From Lewinella sp. IMCC34183 (GTDB lineage: Bacteria; Bacteroidota; Bacteroidia; Chitinophagales; Saprospiraceae), in the NCBI RefSeq assembly GCF_003390915.1, contig NZ_QMEM01000007.1:186001-250000 (forward strand): a stretch of DNA of 64,000 nucleotides, given 5' to 3'. A model generated the notes under the pieces. It was not told the origin of the DNA, searched no databases, and worked only from the letters and a program-made list of their open reading frames with translations. Within the stretch, counting starts at the first letter, position 1; each line of letters starts with the position of its first letter. A program made the position numbers and the translations under genes. Shown here in pieces: positions 32,864 through 42,189 of the stretch.

Positions 32864-33531
32864 GCAGTACGCAGCTGGGCGTCGGCGGCGGACTGCCGGT
32901 CGAGCAGCAGCTCGGGGGTGAGGCTTGCGAAGGAATATCCGAGGGCACTGTAGTGCTCCAGGAGGCGGGGCAGGATGTTGCGCAGGTTCTCCTCGGACTT
33001 CAGGCTGTCGTGGAGCACGACGATGCTGCCGGGGCCGGCGTTGTCCACTACGTTGTCGTAGCAGTCTTCCGGGGTGAGCTCGGGATCGAAATCGCCGCTG
33101 AGCACGTCCCACATTACTATCTCGTAGTGCCGCTGCAGGAACTGCACCTGGCTGGGCTTGAGCCGGCCGTAGGGGGGGCGGAAGAGGGTGGTCTTGAGTT
33201 GGACGGCGCAGTGGCGCACGTCGTGGAAGTAGGGGACGTTATCGGTCTTCCAGCCATCGAGGTGATGGGTGGTGTGGTTCCCGACCACGTGACCGGCGTC
33301 CAGCGTCTGCCGCAGTACCTCGGGGTGGCGGCGCACGTTGTTGCCTACACAGAAAAAGGTGGCCTTAGCATCATATTTGGCAAGCTGCTCCAGTACCCAC
33401 GGGGTTACCTGGGGGATCGGCCCGTCGTCGAAGGTAAGGTAGAGAGTAGGAGAATCGCCGGGCTGATCTACCCGCCAGTGAAAGGTGGGAAAAAGCCGCT
33501 GAATTACCCTTGGTGTCTTGATCAGGTACAT
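32860..33531 (-). CDS. Polysaccharide deacetylase (CE4/NodB domain)
   Basis: Enzyme of 223 residues that removes acetyl groups from N-acetylglucosamine polymers. The NodB motifs are all present: YLTFDDGPIPQ (metal Asp36), VVGNHTTHHLDG (His86 and His90), FRPPYGRLKPSQ, WDVLSGDFD and IVVLHDS. There is no cleavable signal, only a short basic N-terminus (MYLIKTPRVIQRLF), so it may be cytoplasmic or peripheral. Possible roles are peptidoglycan or exopolysaccharide modification. Length fits a single-domain member. Confidence 0.92.
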   Translation of the reverse strand: MYLIKTPRVIQRLFPTFHWRVDQPGDSPTLYLTFDDGPIPQVTPWVLEQLAKYDAKATFFCVGNNVRRHPEVLRQTLDAGHVVGNHTTHHLDGWKTDNVPYFHDVRHCAVQLKTTLFRPPYGRLKPSQVQFLQRHYEIVMWDVLSGDFDPELTPEDCYDNVVDNAGPGSIVVLHDSLKSEENLRNILPRLLEHYSALGYSFASLTPELLLDRQSAADAQLRTA

Positions 33532-33637
33532 GGTAAATAGGAGGATTGGGAGGAATATAACGAAGTAGCGAAAACGAAAGACAAAACCAGGGTATAGGAG
33601 GCCCGGATGACGCGAATGAATTCGGGGGTGAGTGTCC

Positions 33638-33667
33638 TTGCGGCGGGCGTAGGTTTAACTACCTTTG
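33638..33667 (+). promoter_or_regulatory. Bacteroidota-type promoter of gltX
   Basis: TTG at 33638-33640 and TACCTTTG at 33660-33667 are separated by exactly 19 nt, matching the -33/-7 consensus of Bacteroidota sigma factors. Transcription would start near 33,672 and leave a leader of about 105 nt before the gltX ATG at 33780. This is the best full promoter match I found in the window. Confidence 0.65.
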
Positions 33668-33779
33668 CCGGGGAATCATCCGCCTGCCGGGGCGATTTGA
33701 CTTTTAAACGTTTCAGTGGCGTCTTTGGCTGCTTACGTAATAAAATTTTAACCTCAGCGGGTAAAGTAAACACAATGTT

Positions 33780-35309
33780 ATGGCTGACGTACGCGTACGC
33801 TTCGCTCCCTCCCCTACCGGCGCCCTCCACATCGGCGGACTGCGCACGGCCCTCTATAACTACCTGTTTGCCCGGAAGTCCGGGGGCACCTTCGTGCTGC
33901 GCATCGAGGATACGGACCAGAAGCGCTTCGTCCCCGGCGCCGAGGACTACATCCTCGAATCGCTCGAATGGTCGGGCATCCGACCCGACGAGGGCCCCGG
34001 ACTCGGCGGCGACTTCGGCCCCTACCGGCAGAGCGAGCGGCGGGAGATCTACGCCCGCTATACCCAGCACCTGCTCGACGGGGGCCACGCCTATTACGCC
34101 TTCGATACCGAAGAAGAGCTGGACGCCCGCCGCGAGGAAGAAAAAGCGGCCGGCAACCACAGCTTCCGCTACGACGCCGCCACCCGCACCGGCATGCGCA
34201 ACAGCCTGGTGCTGACCCGGGAGGAGACGGACGCGCTGCTCGACGCCGGCACACCTTACGTGGTGCGGCTGCGGGTGGAGCCGGGGCAGATGGTCCACGT
34301 CCAGGACCTCGTCCGCGGCGACGTGGCCTTCCGCAGCGAGGAGGTCGACGACAAGGTGCTCATGAAGGCCGACGGCCTGCCCACCTACCACCTGGCCAAC
34401 GTGGTCGACGATCACCTGATGGAGATCACCCACGTCATCCGCGGGGAGGAATGGCTGCCGAGTACGGCCCTGCACGTGCTGCTGTACCGCGCCTTCGGCT
34501 GGGAGAAATCGATGCCCGCCTTCGCGCACCTGCCGCTGCTGCTGAAGCCCAACGGCAAGGGTAAACTGAGCAAGCGCGACGGGCAGCAGCTCGGCTTCCC
34601 GGTCTTCCCCCTCGACTGGACCTCCGGCGACGAGACGCTCAGCGGCTTTCGCGAGGCCGGCTTCCTGCCCGCCGCCACCGTCAACTTCCTGGCCTTCCTC
34701 GGCTGGAACCCCGGCACCGAGCAGGAGATGTTCACCCTGCGCGAACTCGTGGAGGCGTTCGACCTGGAGCGGATCAACAAATCTGGGGCACAGTACGACT
34801 TCGAGAAGGCCCGCTGGTACAACCAGCAGTACCTGATCGCCGCCGACGACGAGCGGCTCGGCGACCGCGTCGGCCAGGTGTTCGCCGACCACCACCATCC
34901 GATCAGTACCGAACAGGCCACCACCATCGCCGGACTACTGAAGGAGCGCGTGCATACGCTGCCGGAATTTTACGAGCAGGGACTCTACTTCGTCACCCGC
35001 GTGGGCATCACCGACGAGAAGATGGCCCGCAAAAAGTGGAAGCCCGACCAGCGCCCCCGCTTCGAAGCCCTCCGCAAGGAACTCGCCGGCGTCGACCCCT
35101 GGACCGCCCCGCGGATCAAGGAAACCACCGTCGCCTTCATGAAGGCCAACGACCTGGGCTTCGGTCAGGTACTGCCCATCCTGCGCCTGGCCGTCAGCGG
35201 TACCGTCAACGGACCGGACGCCTTCGCCATCCTCGAGGCCGTGGGGCAGGAGGAGACGCTGGCGCGGCTGTCGGAAGGATATAACCTGATGGACCGGCTG
35301 CAATCGTAG
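33780..35309 (+). CDS. gltX: Glutamate--tRNA ligase
   Basis: Class I aminoacyl-tRNA synthetase of 509 residues that charges tRNA-Glu. The HIGH-type signature is FAPSPTGALHIGGLRTALYN (HIGG at 17-20), as common in GltX. The KMSKS-equivalent is KGKLSKRDG (KLSKR at 262-266). The remaining landmarks fit: VLRIEDTDQKRF, LPTYHLANVVDDHLMEITHV and IRGEEWLPSTALHVLLY. The C-terminal anticodon-binding half is complete (VNFLAFLGWNPGTEQEMFTL). Essential cytoplasmic enzyme, single gene with its own promoter. It ends at a large inverted repeat that separates it from the convergent HD gene. Confidence 0.97.
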   Translation: MADVRVRFAPSPTGALHIGGLRTALYNYLFARKSGGTFVLRIEDTDQKRFVPGAEDYILESLEWSGIRPDEGPGLGGDFGPYRQSERREIYARYTQHLLDGGHAYYAFDTEEELDARREEEKAAGNHSFRYDAATRTGMRNSLVLTREETDALLDAGTPYVVRLRVEPGQMVHVQDLVRGDVAFRSEEVDDKVLMKADGLPTYHLANVVDDHLMEITHVIRGEEWLPSTALHVLLYRAFGWEKSMPAFAHLPLLLKPNGKGKLSKRDGQQLGFPVFPLDWTSGDETLSGFREAGFLPAATVNFLAFLGWNPGTEQEMFTLRELVEAFDLERINKSGAQYDFEKARWYNQQYLIAADDERLGDRVGQVFADHHHPISTEQATTIAGLLKERVHTLPEFYEQGLYFVTRVGITDEKMARKKWKPDQRPRFEALRKELAGVDPWTAPRIKETTVAFMKANDLGFGQVLPILRLAVSGTVNGPDAFAILEAVGQEETLARLSEGYNLMDRLQS

Positions 35310-35411
35310 CATGTAGCAATCGTAGCGGGTAGCATGTAGCTGGTAGGGCTGCGTGGCATTAGCCCCGCCCTACACGCCACCCGCTACATGCTACTAGCTA
35401 CTAGCTACCAC
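35304..35411. terminator. Inverted-repeat block between convergent genes (possible bidirectional terminator)
   Basis: A perfect 12-bp stem GTAGCATGTAGC (35329-35340) pairs with GCTACATGCTAC (35383-35394), and a 7-bp stem GTAGGGC/GCCCTAC (35343-35349, 35367-35373) nests inside it. GTAGCATGTAGC also occurs at 35306, and TAGCTAC words tile the right side. The block includes the stop codons of both gltX and the HD gene. No T-run follows, so termination is only an inference. It could instead be an inserted repeat. Confidence 0.5.
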
Positions 35412-36630
35412 CCCCCACCTCTTTCGGGTAGCACAGGAAGAACTTCGTATACGACCGCGGCGCGATCCCGAAGTCGCTGATGCTCGACATGGGGACCACC
35501 CCCTGCTGCTTGGTGGCCACCATGATCTCTTCCTTGGTAAGGGTGTAGGCGCTGTTGGTTTCCTGTCCCTGGATCACCAGGTGCCCGGCGGCGTGGGCGG
35601 GAAAGGCGTCGCTCTCCCGGATGGTGCGCCGGATTGTCTCTACGTAGTCGGGATCGAAGGGGTCGTTGCTGAATTCCAGGCGGAACAGGCGGCGGTTGAC
35701 GAGGCCGTAGCTGAGGTAGGAGAGCAGCGGATCCGGGTGGCGCTGCCACGTCTTGACCGCGGCGCTCACGTCGGTATCGTCGAGAGCGGCGAAGCAATCC
35801 AGCAGCTCGTTGCGGCGGGCGCGGAAGTCGGCGGCGCCCACCGCGTGGTTGAGGAAGTACTCCAGGGCGGGCGGGGCCCAGGGGGGCTGTCCGCGCTCGG
35901 CCAGTTCGCGGGCGCGGCGCAGGGTCAGGCGCAGCATCTGCTCGGCCGCCACTACCGTCTTGTGGAGGTAGACCTGCCAGTACATGATGCGCCGGCTGGT
36001 CAGGAAACGCTCGACGCTGTAGATGCCCTTCTGCTCGACGACGAGGCGGTCGTCGACCACGTTGAGCATCTTGATGATGCGGTCGTAGCCGATCACGCCC
36101 TCCGCCACCCCGGTGAAGTAGCTGTCGCGGTTGAGGTAGTCGAGGCGGTCCATGTCCAGTTGCCCGCTCACCAGCTGGTGGAGATAGTGCTTGGGGTAGC
36201 GGCCGATGAACACCTCGATCGCGAGCGAAAGCTTGCCCCGGAATTCGTCGTTGAGCCGCTCCATGAAGAGCAGGCTCAGGTCCTCGTGGGTGACCCCGAT
36301 CAGCGTATGCTCCAGCGTATGCGAGAAGGGGCCGTGGCCGATATCGTGCAGCAAAATAGCGATCATGACCGCCTCGGCCTCCTCCGGCGCGATGTCGACC
36401 CCCTTGGCGCGCAGGCTCGTCACGGCCTGCTGCATGAGGTGAAGGGCACCGAGGGCGTGGTGGAAGCGGGTGTGCAGGGCCCCGGGATAGACGTAGTGCG
36501 TCAGGCTGACCTGCTTGATGTTGCGCAGGCGCTGGAAGAAGGGATGCTCCACCAGGTCGAACAGGATACCGTAGGGAATGCTGACGAAGCCGTATACGGG
36601 GTCGTTGAGAATCTTGGTCTTTTTCTCCAT
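35401..36630 (-). CDS. HD-domain phosphohydrolase (dGTPase/SAMHD1-like)
   Basis: Cytoplasmic protein of 409 residues. The HD metal site is visible as H in HTRFHHALGALHLM, HD in ILLHDIGHGPFSHTLEH, and D in QLDMDRLDYLNRDSY, in the arrangement of the dNTP triphosphohydrolase/SAMHD1 branch. The N-terminal DPVYGFVSIPYGILFDLVEH and FFQRLRNIKQVSLTHYVYPG are characteristic. Such enzymes hydrolyse dNTPs or related nucleotides. The exact substrate is not known. The C-terminal third (TKFFLCYPKEVGGGS) lacks a known domain. The final codons fall inside the inverted-repeat block at 35.3-35.4 kb. Confidence 0.92.
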   Translation of the reverse strand: MEKKTKILNDPVYGFVSIPYGILFDLVEHPFFQRLRNIKQVSLTHYVYPGALHTRFHHALGALHLMQQAVTSLRAKGVDIAPEEAEAVMIAILLHDIGHGPFSHTLEHTLIGVTHEDLSLLFMERLNDEFRGKLSLAIEVFIGRYPKHYLHQLVSGQLDMDRLDYLNRDSYFTGVAEGVIGYDRIIKMLNVVDDRLVVEQKGIYSVERFLTSRRIMYWQVYLHKTVVAAEQMLRLTLRRARELAERGQPPWAPPALEYFLNHAVGAADFRARRNELLDCFAALDDTDVSAAVKTWQRHPDPLLSYLSYGLVNRRLFRLEFSNDPFDPDYVETIRRTIRESDAFPAHAAGHLVIQGQETNSAYTLTKEEIMVATKQQGVVPMSSISDFGIAPRSYTKFFLCYPKEVGGGS

Positions 36631-36735
36631 CGTGGTATACGGGGGAAGGCCGAATCCGGTTTTTTGTTCGGTGAACGCAGGTGCCAGGCGGTAACCTTCT
36701 GGATGTGTTCGCGTTAGACGAGAAATCCCCGCCCC

Positions 36736-39117
36736 ATGTCCCGAGCGCTGCTCATCGCCGGTTTTCTGCTTCCCCTGGCCCTCTTCGGTCAGCAGGAGCG
36801 CCTCCCCCTGACCGGGGTGCTGCTCCAGGACGCTACCGGCGAACCGCTCGGCTTTGCCACGGCGGTGGCCTACGGCGCGACCGACAGCACCATAGTCGCC
36901 AACGCCACCACCGCCGATGACGGCTCCTTCACCCTCAACATGCCCCCGGGGGCCTACTACCTGGTCGTACAGTTTCTCGGCTACGACAACCTCACCGTTC
37001 CCGACGTGAACGTAGCGGCGGGCGGCGGCCCGGTCGACCTGGGTACCCTGCGCATGGGCCAGAGCGGGGTGGCCCTGGAGACCGTGGAGGTGACCACCGA
37101 GCGCAGCCAGCTGGTCATGAAGCTCGACAAGCGCGTCTTCAACGTCGGCAAGGACCTCACCGGCGCCGGCAACACGGCCGCCGACATCCTCAACAACGTG
37201 CCCTCCGTCAACGTCGACCCCGAGGGTAATATCAGCCTGCGCGGCAGCAACGGGGTGCGTATCCTGGTCGACGGCAAGCCCTCGGCCATGCTCAACTCCG
37301 GCGACCTCGACGCGATGCGCCGCATGCAGGGCGATATCATCGAAAGCGTGGAGGTGATCACCAACCCCTCGGCCCGCTACGAGGCGGAGGGGGAGGCCGG
37401 TATCATCAACATCATCCTGAAGAAGGACAAGCAGCGGGGCATCAATGGCTCCTTCGGGGCCACCGTGGGCTACCCCGAGAACTTCGGTGCCAGCTACAGC
37501 CTCAACTACCGCCGCAACCGCTTCAACTTATTTTCCAATTTCGGGCTCAGCTACCAGCGCTCGCCCGGCGGCGGCAGCAGCGAGCAGCGCTTCTTTAACC
37601 CCGACGGCAGCCTGCGCGCCCGCTACGACAGCGAAACCGACCAGAACCGCGGCGGCATCGGCGGCAACTTCCAGCTCGGGACCGACTGGTTCATCAACGA
37701 CCGCAACCAGCTCACCGGCTCCCTGCTCTACCGCCGCTCCAGCGACAACAATACGGCCCTCGTCACCTACCGCGACTACGCCGCCGACGGCGAACGGCTG
37801 GCCACCACCGTGCGGGATACCGAGGAGGAATCGGGCAACGAGAACCTCGAAGCCTCCCTGGCCTACAAGCGGACCTTCGCCGACAACGAGGAGCATGTCT
37901 GGACGGTCGACGCCCAGTACATCCTCGACGACGACCTCGAACTCTCCGACATCACCCAGCGCAGCACCGACCGGTCCGACCCCCTGCTGCAACGGGCCAG
38001 CAATACCGAATACGAAACCAACCTGCTGCTGCAGACCGACTACGTCCACCCCTTCCGCGACAGCCTCAAGCTGGAGGGCGGACTGCGCTCCACCTTCCGC
38101 ACCGTGCGCAACGCCTTCAGCGTGGAGGAGCAGGGATTGGGCGGGGAATTCGCCGTCCTGCCCGCCTTCGACGACGAACTGAACTACACCGAGAACATCG
38201 GGGCGGCCTACCTGATCGGCAGCGGCGAGTGGGGAGCCATCGGAGTACAGCTGGGCCTGCGCGGGGAGCTCTCCGACGTGCGCGCCGCCCTGCTGAAGTC
38301 GGGCGTGAATAACGAACAGTACTACTTCAACCTCTTTCCCAGTGCCTCGGTCAGCTACCAGGTCAGCGAGGTGGACCAGCTCCAGCTGAGCTACAGCCGC
38401 CGCCTCAGCCGGCCCTACTTCCGCCTGCTGCTGCCTTTCTCCAACTTCAACAACCCGCGCAACAACTCTGTGGGCAACCCGACCCTGCGCCCCGAGTATA
38501 CCGACTCCTACGAGGCCGGGCTGCTCCGCTACCTGAGCCGCGGCTCGGTGCTGGCCAGCCTCTACTACCGCTACACCACCGGCGTGATCCAGCGGCTCAT
38601 CCTGCCGTCCGACGACGGTACCACCATCCAGTACCCCGTCAACCTCGGTACCCGCAATGCCTACGGCGTGGAGCTCAACGTGAACTACGAACTGCTGGAC
38701 TGGTGGCGGCTCACCACCGACCTCAACGTCTACACCGCCAAGCTGTCGGGCAGCTACGAAGGCACCGACTACAGCGCCGACATCACCAGCTGGAACGGGC
38801 GGCTCAACAACGTCGTGGACGTGACCGATCGGCTGCAGGCCCAGATCACCTTCGACTACAACGCCCCCCAGAATACGACCCAGGGCCGGGAACTCGCCAC
38901 CTACGCCCTCGACGTGGGGGCCAGTCACGACGTGCTCGACGGCAAGGGAACCCTGACGCTGAGCGGTCGCGACCTCTTCAATACCCGCGTACAACGCACC
39001 ATCGTCGATCAGGCGAACTACCGCTCGACCTCCGACTTCCAGTGGCGACAGGCCCGGCAGGTGGTCCTCAGCTTTGTGTACCGGCTGAACCAGGCGACCC
39101 CAAAAGCCGTACGGTAA
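36736..39117 (+). CDS. Outer membrane beta-barrel / TonB-dependent receptor family protein
   Basis: Outer-membrane protein of 793 residues with signal peptide MSRALLIAGFLLPLALFGQ. Residues about 25-100 are a carboxypeptidase-regulatory-like beta-sandwich (LTGVLLQDATGEPLGFATAV). A plug-like domain follows (AADILNNVPSVNVDPEGNIS, LRGSNGVRILVDGKPSAMLN, VEVITNPSARYEAEGEAGII). The remainder is a large barrel (OMP_b-brl_3 type) ending in aromatic beta strands. No SusD partner, TonB box or N-terminal sigma-regulatory domain is evident, so this is probably the SusC-independent barrel subgroup. Ligand unknown. Confidence 0.88.
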   Translation: MSRALLIAGFLLPLALFGQQERLPLTGVLLQDATGEPLGFATAVAYGATDSTIVANATTADDGSFTLNMPPGAYYLVVQFLGYDNLTVPDVNVAAGGGPVDLGTLRMGQSGVALETVEVTTERSQLVMKLDKRVFNVGKDLTGAGNTAADILNNVPSVNVDPEGNISLRGSNGVRILVDGKPSAMLNSGDLDAMRRMQGDIIESVEVITNPSARYEAEGEAGIINIILKKDKQRGINGSFGATVGYPENFGASYSLNYRRNRFNLFSNFGLSYQRSPGGGSSEQRFFNPDGSLRARYDSETDQNRGGIGGNFQLGTDWFINDRNQLTGSLLYRRSSDNNTALVTYRDYAADGERLATTVRDTEEESGNENLEASLAYKRTFADNEEHVWTVDAQYILDDDLELSDITQRSTDRSDPLLQRASNTEYETNLLLQTDYVHPFRDSLKLEGGLRSTFRTVRNAFSVEEQGLGGEFAVLPAFDDELNYTENIGAAYLIGSGEWGAIGVQLGLRGELSDVRAALLKSGVNNEQYYFNLFPSASVSYQVSEVDQLQLSYSRRLSRPYFRLLLPFSNFNNPRNNSVGNPTLRPEYTDSYEAGLLRYLSRGSVLASLYYRYTTGVIQRLILPSDDGTTIQYPVNLGTRNAYGVELNVNYELLDWWRLTTDLNVYTAKLSGSYEGTDYSADITSWNGRLNNVVDVTDRLQAQITFDYNAPQNTTQGRELATYALDVGASHDVLDGKGTLTLSGRDLFNTRVQRTIVDQANYRSTSDFQWRQARQVVLSFVYRLNQATPKAVR

Positions 39118-39248
39118 TCGCGTGTGGATACCCGCCACTACACCTATCGGGCCCGTCGGTTGTTACAGCTCTCTGCACCCGCGCGGCGCGACCGGTGGCA
39201 ATCTGCCCGGAATGCCGACCTTTACGGGCGCTTAACCCCAAGCACAAG

Positions 39249-40589
39249 ATGAATATAGTAATTGCCGGTGCCGGCGACGTAGGCTTTCACCTGGCCGAAC
39301 TGCTGGTCACCGAGAACCAGAATATCGTCCTGATCGACAACGACCAGGACGTGCTGGACTACGCCGGTTCCCACCTGGACGTGCTGACGGTGCGGGGGGA
39401 CGCTACCAGCCTCGCCACCCTAGCCAGCGCCCGCGCGGGCAGCGCCGACCTGGTGCTGGCCGTGACCACGAGCGAACAGACCAACATGATGACGGCTATC
39501 CTGGCCAAGAAGATGGGCGCCGGCCGCGTGATCGCCCGCGTCGATAACGAGGAGTACCTGGAAAGCGAAAACCAGCAGACCGTCTGCTCCCTCGGCATCG
39601 ACCAGCTCATCAGCCCCCGGCAGCTGGCCGCCCTCGAGATCGAGCGGCTGGTCAAGAAGTGCTCCTTCACCGATATCTACGAGTTCGAGGACGGAAAGCT
39701 TTCCCTGGTCGGCATCACCCTCGACAGCAACTCGCCCCTGGTCGGCGCCAAACTCAGCGAGATCGAAGGCCTCAGCGAGCGCGACCAGCTGCAGCTCATC
39801 GCCATCCTGCGCGGGCACCAGACGCTGATTCCCCGCGGGCAGACCGAGCTGAAGCGCAACGACCACATCTACTTCATCACGCGCCCCGAGCACACGAGCA
39901 AGGTGGAGAAATTCGTGGGCAAGCAGCCCGTCAAGGTGACCAACGCCATGATCATGGGCGGCACGGACCTGGCCATCGCCACCGCCCGCCGCCTGCAGAA
40001 GCACTACCAGGTCACGATCGTCGAGAACGACAAGGAACGCTGCAAGCTCATCACCGAGATACTCGACAACGTGCTGGTCATCAAGGGAGACTACACCAAC
40101 TTCGACCTCCTGGAGGAGGAAGGGCTCTCGCGCATGGACGCCTTCATGGCCCTGACCGAAAACAGCGAGACCAACATCATCGCCTGCCTCACCGCCCACA
40201 ACCACGGCGTGTACAAGACCATCGCGCAGGTGGAGAACAAGGAGTACGTCCACATCAGCCAGAATATCGGCGTGGACACCCTCATCAACAAGAAACTGCT
40301 CGCCGCCAACGACATCTTCCGCTACGTGCGCAAGGGCAACGTGGAGGCGATCACGAGCCTGCAGGGCGTGGACGCCGAAGTGATCGAATTCGTGATCCGG
40401 AAGAGCAACCAGCTCACGCGCAAGCCCCTGCGCGACCTACACTTCCCGGACACCGCCCTCATCGGCGGCATCATCCGCGGGGAGGAGACGATCATCCCCA
40501 ACGGCTCGTCGCAGTTGCAGCTCGACGACCGCGTGATCGTCTTCGCCAAGCCGCAGGCCATCCGGCGGCTCGAAGAACTATTCCGCTAG
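39249..40589 (+). CDS. trkA: Trk system potassium transporter regulatory subunit TrkA
   Basis: Cytoplasmic NAD-binding gating subunit of the Trk potassium uptake system, 446 residues. Two tandem RCK units are present. The first begins MNIVIAGAGDVGFHLAELLV with the GxGxxG dinucleotide loop and continues with VLIDNDQDVLDYAGSHLDVL. The second begins NAMIMGGTDLAIATARRLQK, where the glycine motif is degenerate. Each is followed by an RCK_C part (VGITLDSNSPLVGAKLSEIE, IGGIIRGEETIIPNGSSQLQ). The ATG at 39249 is required for the first Rossmann strand; a longer in-frame extension overlaps the previous gene. It forms an operon with trkH, 3 bp downstream. Confidence 0.95.
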   Translation: MNIVIAGAGDVGFHLAELLVTENQNIVLIDNDQDVLDYAGSHLDVLTVRGDATSLATLASARAGSADLVLAVTTSEQTNMMTAILAKKMGAGRVIARVDNEEYLESENQQTVCSLGIDQLISPRQLAALEIERLVKKCSFTDIYEFEDGKLSLVGITLDSNSPLVGAKLSEIEGLSERDQLQLIAILRGHQTLIPRGQTELKRNDHIYFITRPEHTSKVEKFVGKQPVKVTNAMIMGGTDLAIATARRLQKHYQVTIVENDKERCKLITEILDNVLVIKGDYTNFDLLEEEGLSRMDAFMALTENSETNIIACLTAHNHGVYKTIAQVENKEYVHISQNIGVDTLINKKLLAANDIFRYVRKGNVEAITSLQGVDAEVIEFVIRKSNQLTRKPLRDLHFPDTALIGGIIRGEETIIPNGSSQLQLDDRVIVFAKPQAIRRLEELFR

Positions 40590-40592
40590 CCC

Positions 40593-42074
40593 ATGACGCG
40601 TACCCTGATCAATTTCCGGCCCATCCTGCGCGTCATCAGCGTCCTGCTGCTCATCATCGGCGTGCTCATGTGGACCGGCATCCCCTTCAGCCTCTACTAC
40701 GACGAATCGCCCCTGCCGCTGGCCTACGCCGGCCTGACTACCGTGGTGGTGGCCGCCCTGTTCTGGTTCGTGCCGCGGGCCCGCACGCCGGACATGCCCG
40801 ACCGCACGGACCTTACGATCCGTAAGCGGGAGGGGTACCTGATCGTCGCCCTCAGCTGGACGGCCATGGTGACCTTCGGCATGCTGCCCTACCTCTACAG
40901 CGGCATGCTGCCGAGCGTGCCGGACGCCCTCTTCGAGACGGTGTCCGGCATGACCACCACCGGGGCTTCTACCCTCACCGACATCGAGGTGCAGCCGCGC
41001 GGCCTCCTGTACTGGCGCAGCCTCACCCAGTGGATCGGGGGTATGGGCATCATCGTACTGACGGTGGCCATCTTCCCCCTGCTGGGCATCGGCGGCATCG
41101 AGCTCTTCGCGGCCGAGGCACCGGGGCCCACCTCCGACAAGCTTCATCCCCGCATCAGCGAGACGGCCAAGCGGCTCTGGCTGATCTACGTGGGCCTCAC
41201 GGTGCTCCTGGGCGTGCTGCTGGTCGTCTTCGGCCTGACCCCCTACGAGGCGATCAACCACGCCATGACGACCATGGCCACCGGGGGCTTCAGCACGCGC
41301 AACGCGAGCGCGGCGGCGTTCTCGCCGGCCATCCAGTACCTGCTCGTGATCTTCATGTTCCTGGCGGGCGTGAACTATACCGTGCTCTACCTGAGCCTCA
41401 AGCGGCGGTGGTCGGAGGTGTGGCTGAGCGACGAGTTGAAGGCTTACGTCGGCCTGATCATAGCGGTAAGCCTGTTTCTCACCGGGCGCGTCTGGTACCT
41501 GACCGGCCTGCCGCTGGAGGAGAGTTTCCGTGACAGCGTCTTCCAGACTGTGAGTTTAGTCACGACCACGGGCTTCGTGACGGCCGACTACACCAGCTGG
41601 GCGCCCAGCCTCACCATGCTCTGTTTCGTCCTGCTCTTCCTGGGGGCCTGCGCCGGCTCCACCTCGGGGGGCATCAAGATCATCCGCAACCTGGTCTTCC
41701 TCAAGAACAGCTACCTGGAGTTCGGTCGCATCGTGCACCCCCAGGCCATTATCCCGCTGCGGCTCAACGGGCAGATCGTACCGGGGCGCATCATTACCCA
41801 CATCTTCAATTTCCTGCTGCTCTACCTCATCCTGTTCGTGTTCGGCTCCTTCGTGCTGAGCGTGCTGGGGCTCGATTTCCTGACCGCCATCGGGGCCATG
41901 GCCACCAGCCTGGGCAACGTGGGGCCGGGCATCGGCGGCGTGGGACCGGTGGATAACTTCGCCTGGCTGTCCGACCCCGTCAAGCTGTTCCTGAGCTTCA
42001 TGATGATCGTAGGGCGCCTGGAGCTGTTCACGGTACTGGTACTGTTCACGCCCTACTTCTGGCGGTTGAACTAG
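40593..42074 (+). CDS. trkH: Trk system potassium uptake protein TrkH
   Basis: Inner-membrane potassium channel/transporter subunit of 493 residues with ten or more helices. The four selectivity-filter loops of the SKT superfamily are visible: SGMTTTGASTL, MATGGFSTRNAS, LVTTTGFVTADY and TSLGNVGPGIGG. The gating-loop residues GSTSGGIKIIRNLV are also present. It works with TrkA, encoded 3 bp upstream, to import potassium for osmotic and turgor control. Complete in length. Confidence 0.95.
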   Translation: MTRTLINFRPILRVISVLLLIIGVLMWTGIPFSLYYDESPLPLAYAGLTTVVVAALFWFVPRARTPDMPDRTDLTIRKREGYLIVALSWTAMVTFGMLPYLYSGMLPSVPDALFETVSGMTTTGASTLTDIEVQPRGLLYWRSLTQWIGGMGIIVLTVAIFPLLGIGGIELFAAEAPGPTSDKLHPRISETAKRLWLIYVGLTVLLGVLLVVFGLTPYEAINHAMTTMATGGFSTRNASAAAFSPAIQYLLVIFMFLAGVNYTVLYLSLKRRWSEVWLSDELKAYVGLIIAVSLFLTGRVWYLTGLPLEESFRDSVFQTVSLVTTTGFVTADYTSWAPSLTMLCFVLLFLGACAGSTSGGIKIIRNLVFLKNSYLEFGRIVHPQAIIPLRLNGQIVPGRIITHIFNFLLLYLILFVFGSFVLSVLGLDFLTAIGAMATSLGNVGPGIGGVGPVDNFAWLSDPVKLFLSFMMIVGRLELFTVLVLFTPYFWRLN

Positions 42075-42189
42075 CGGGAGTCGGGACCAGGTCCGGGGGA
42101 TGCCCGCAGGCCCCCTGTGCTTCGGAGCGAACCGACTTTTTCGCGTTACATTCGTCTGCGGCGCGGCGCGCGGGTGCAAGGCATAGCGG

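Noticed and set aside
33522-34898. Minus-strand frame opposite gltX
   Set aside because: gltX has all its signature motifs, and the opposite frame has none.
37528-39138. Long minus-strand frame opposite the TonB-like receptor
   Set aside because: It is composed of Gly/Val/His/Gln-rich sequence with no domain. The plus strand encodes a recognisable receptor.
38703-39248. Extension of trkA upstream of 39249
   Set aside because: It overlaps the receptor gene out of frame and lacks a Rossmann start. The ATG at 39249 begins the dinucleotide-binding strand.
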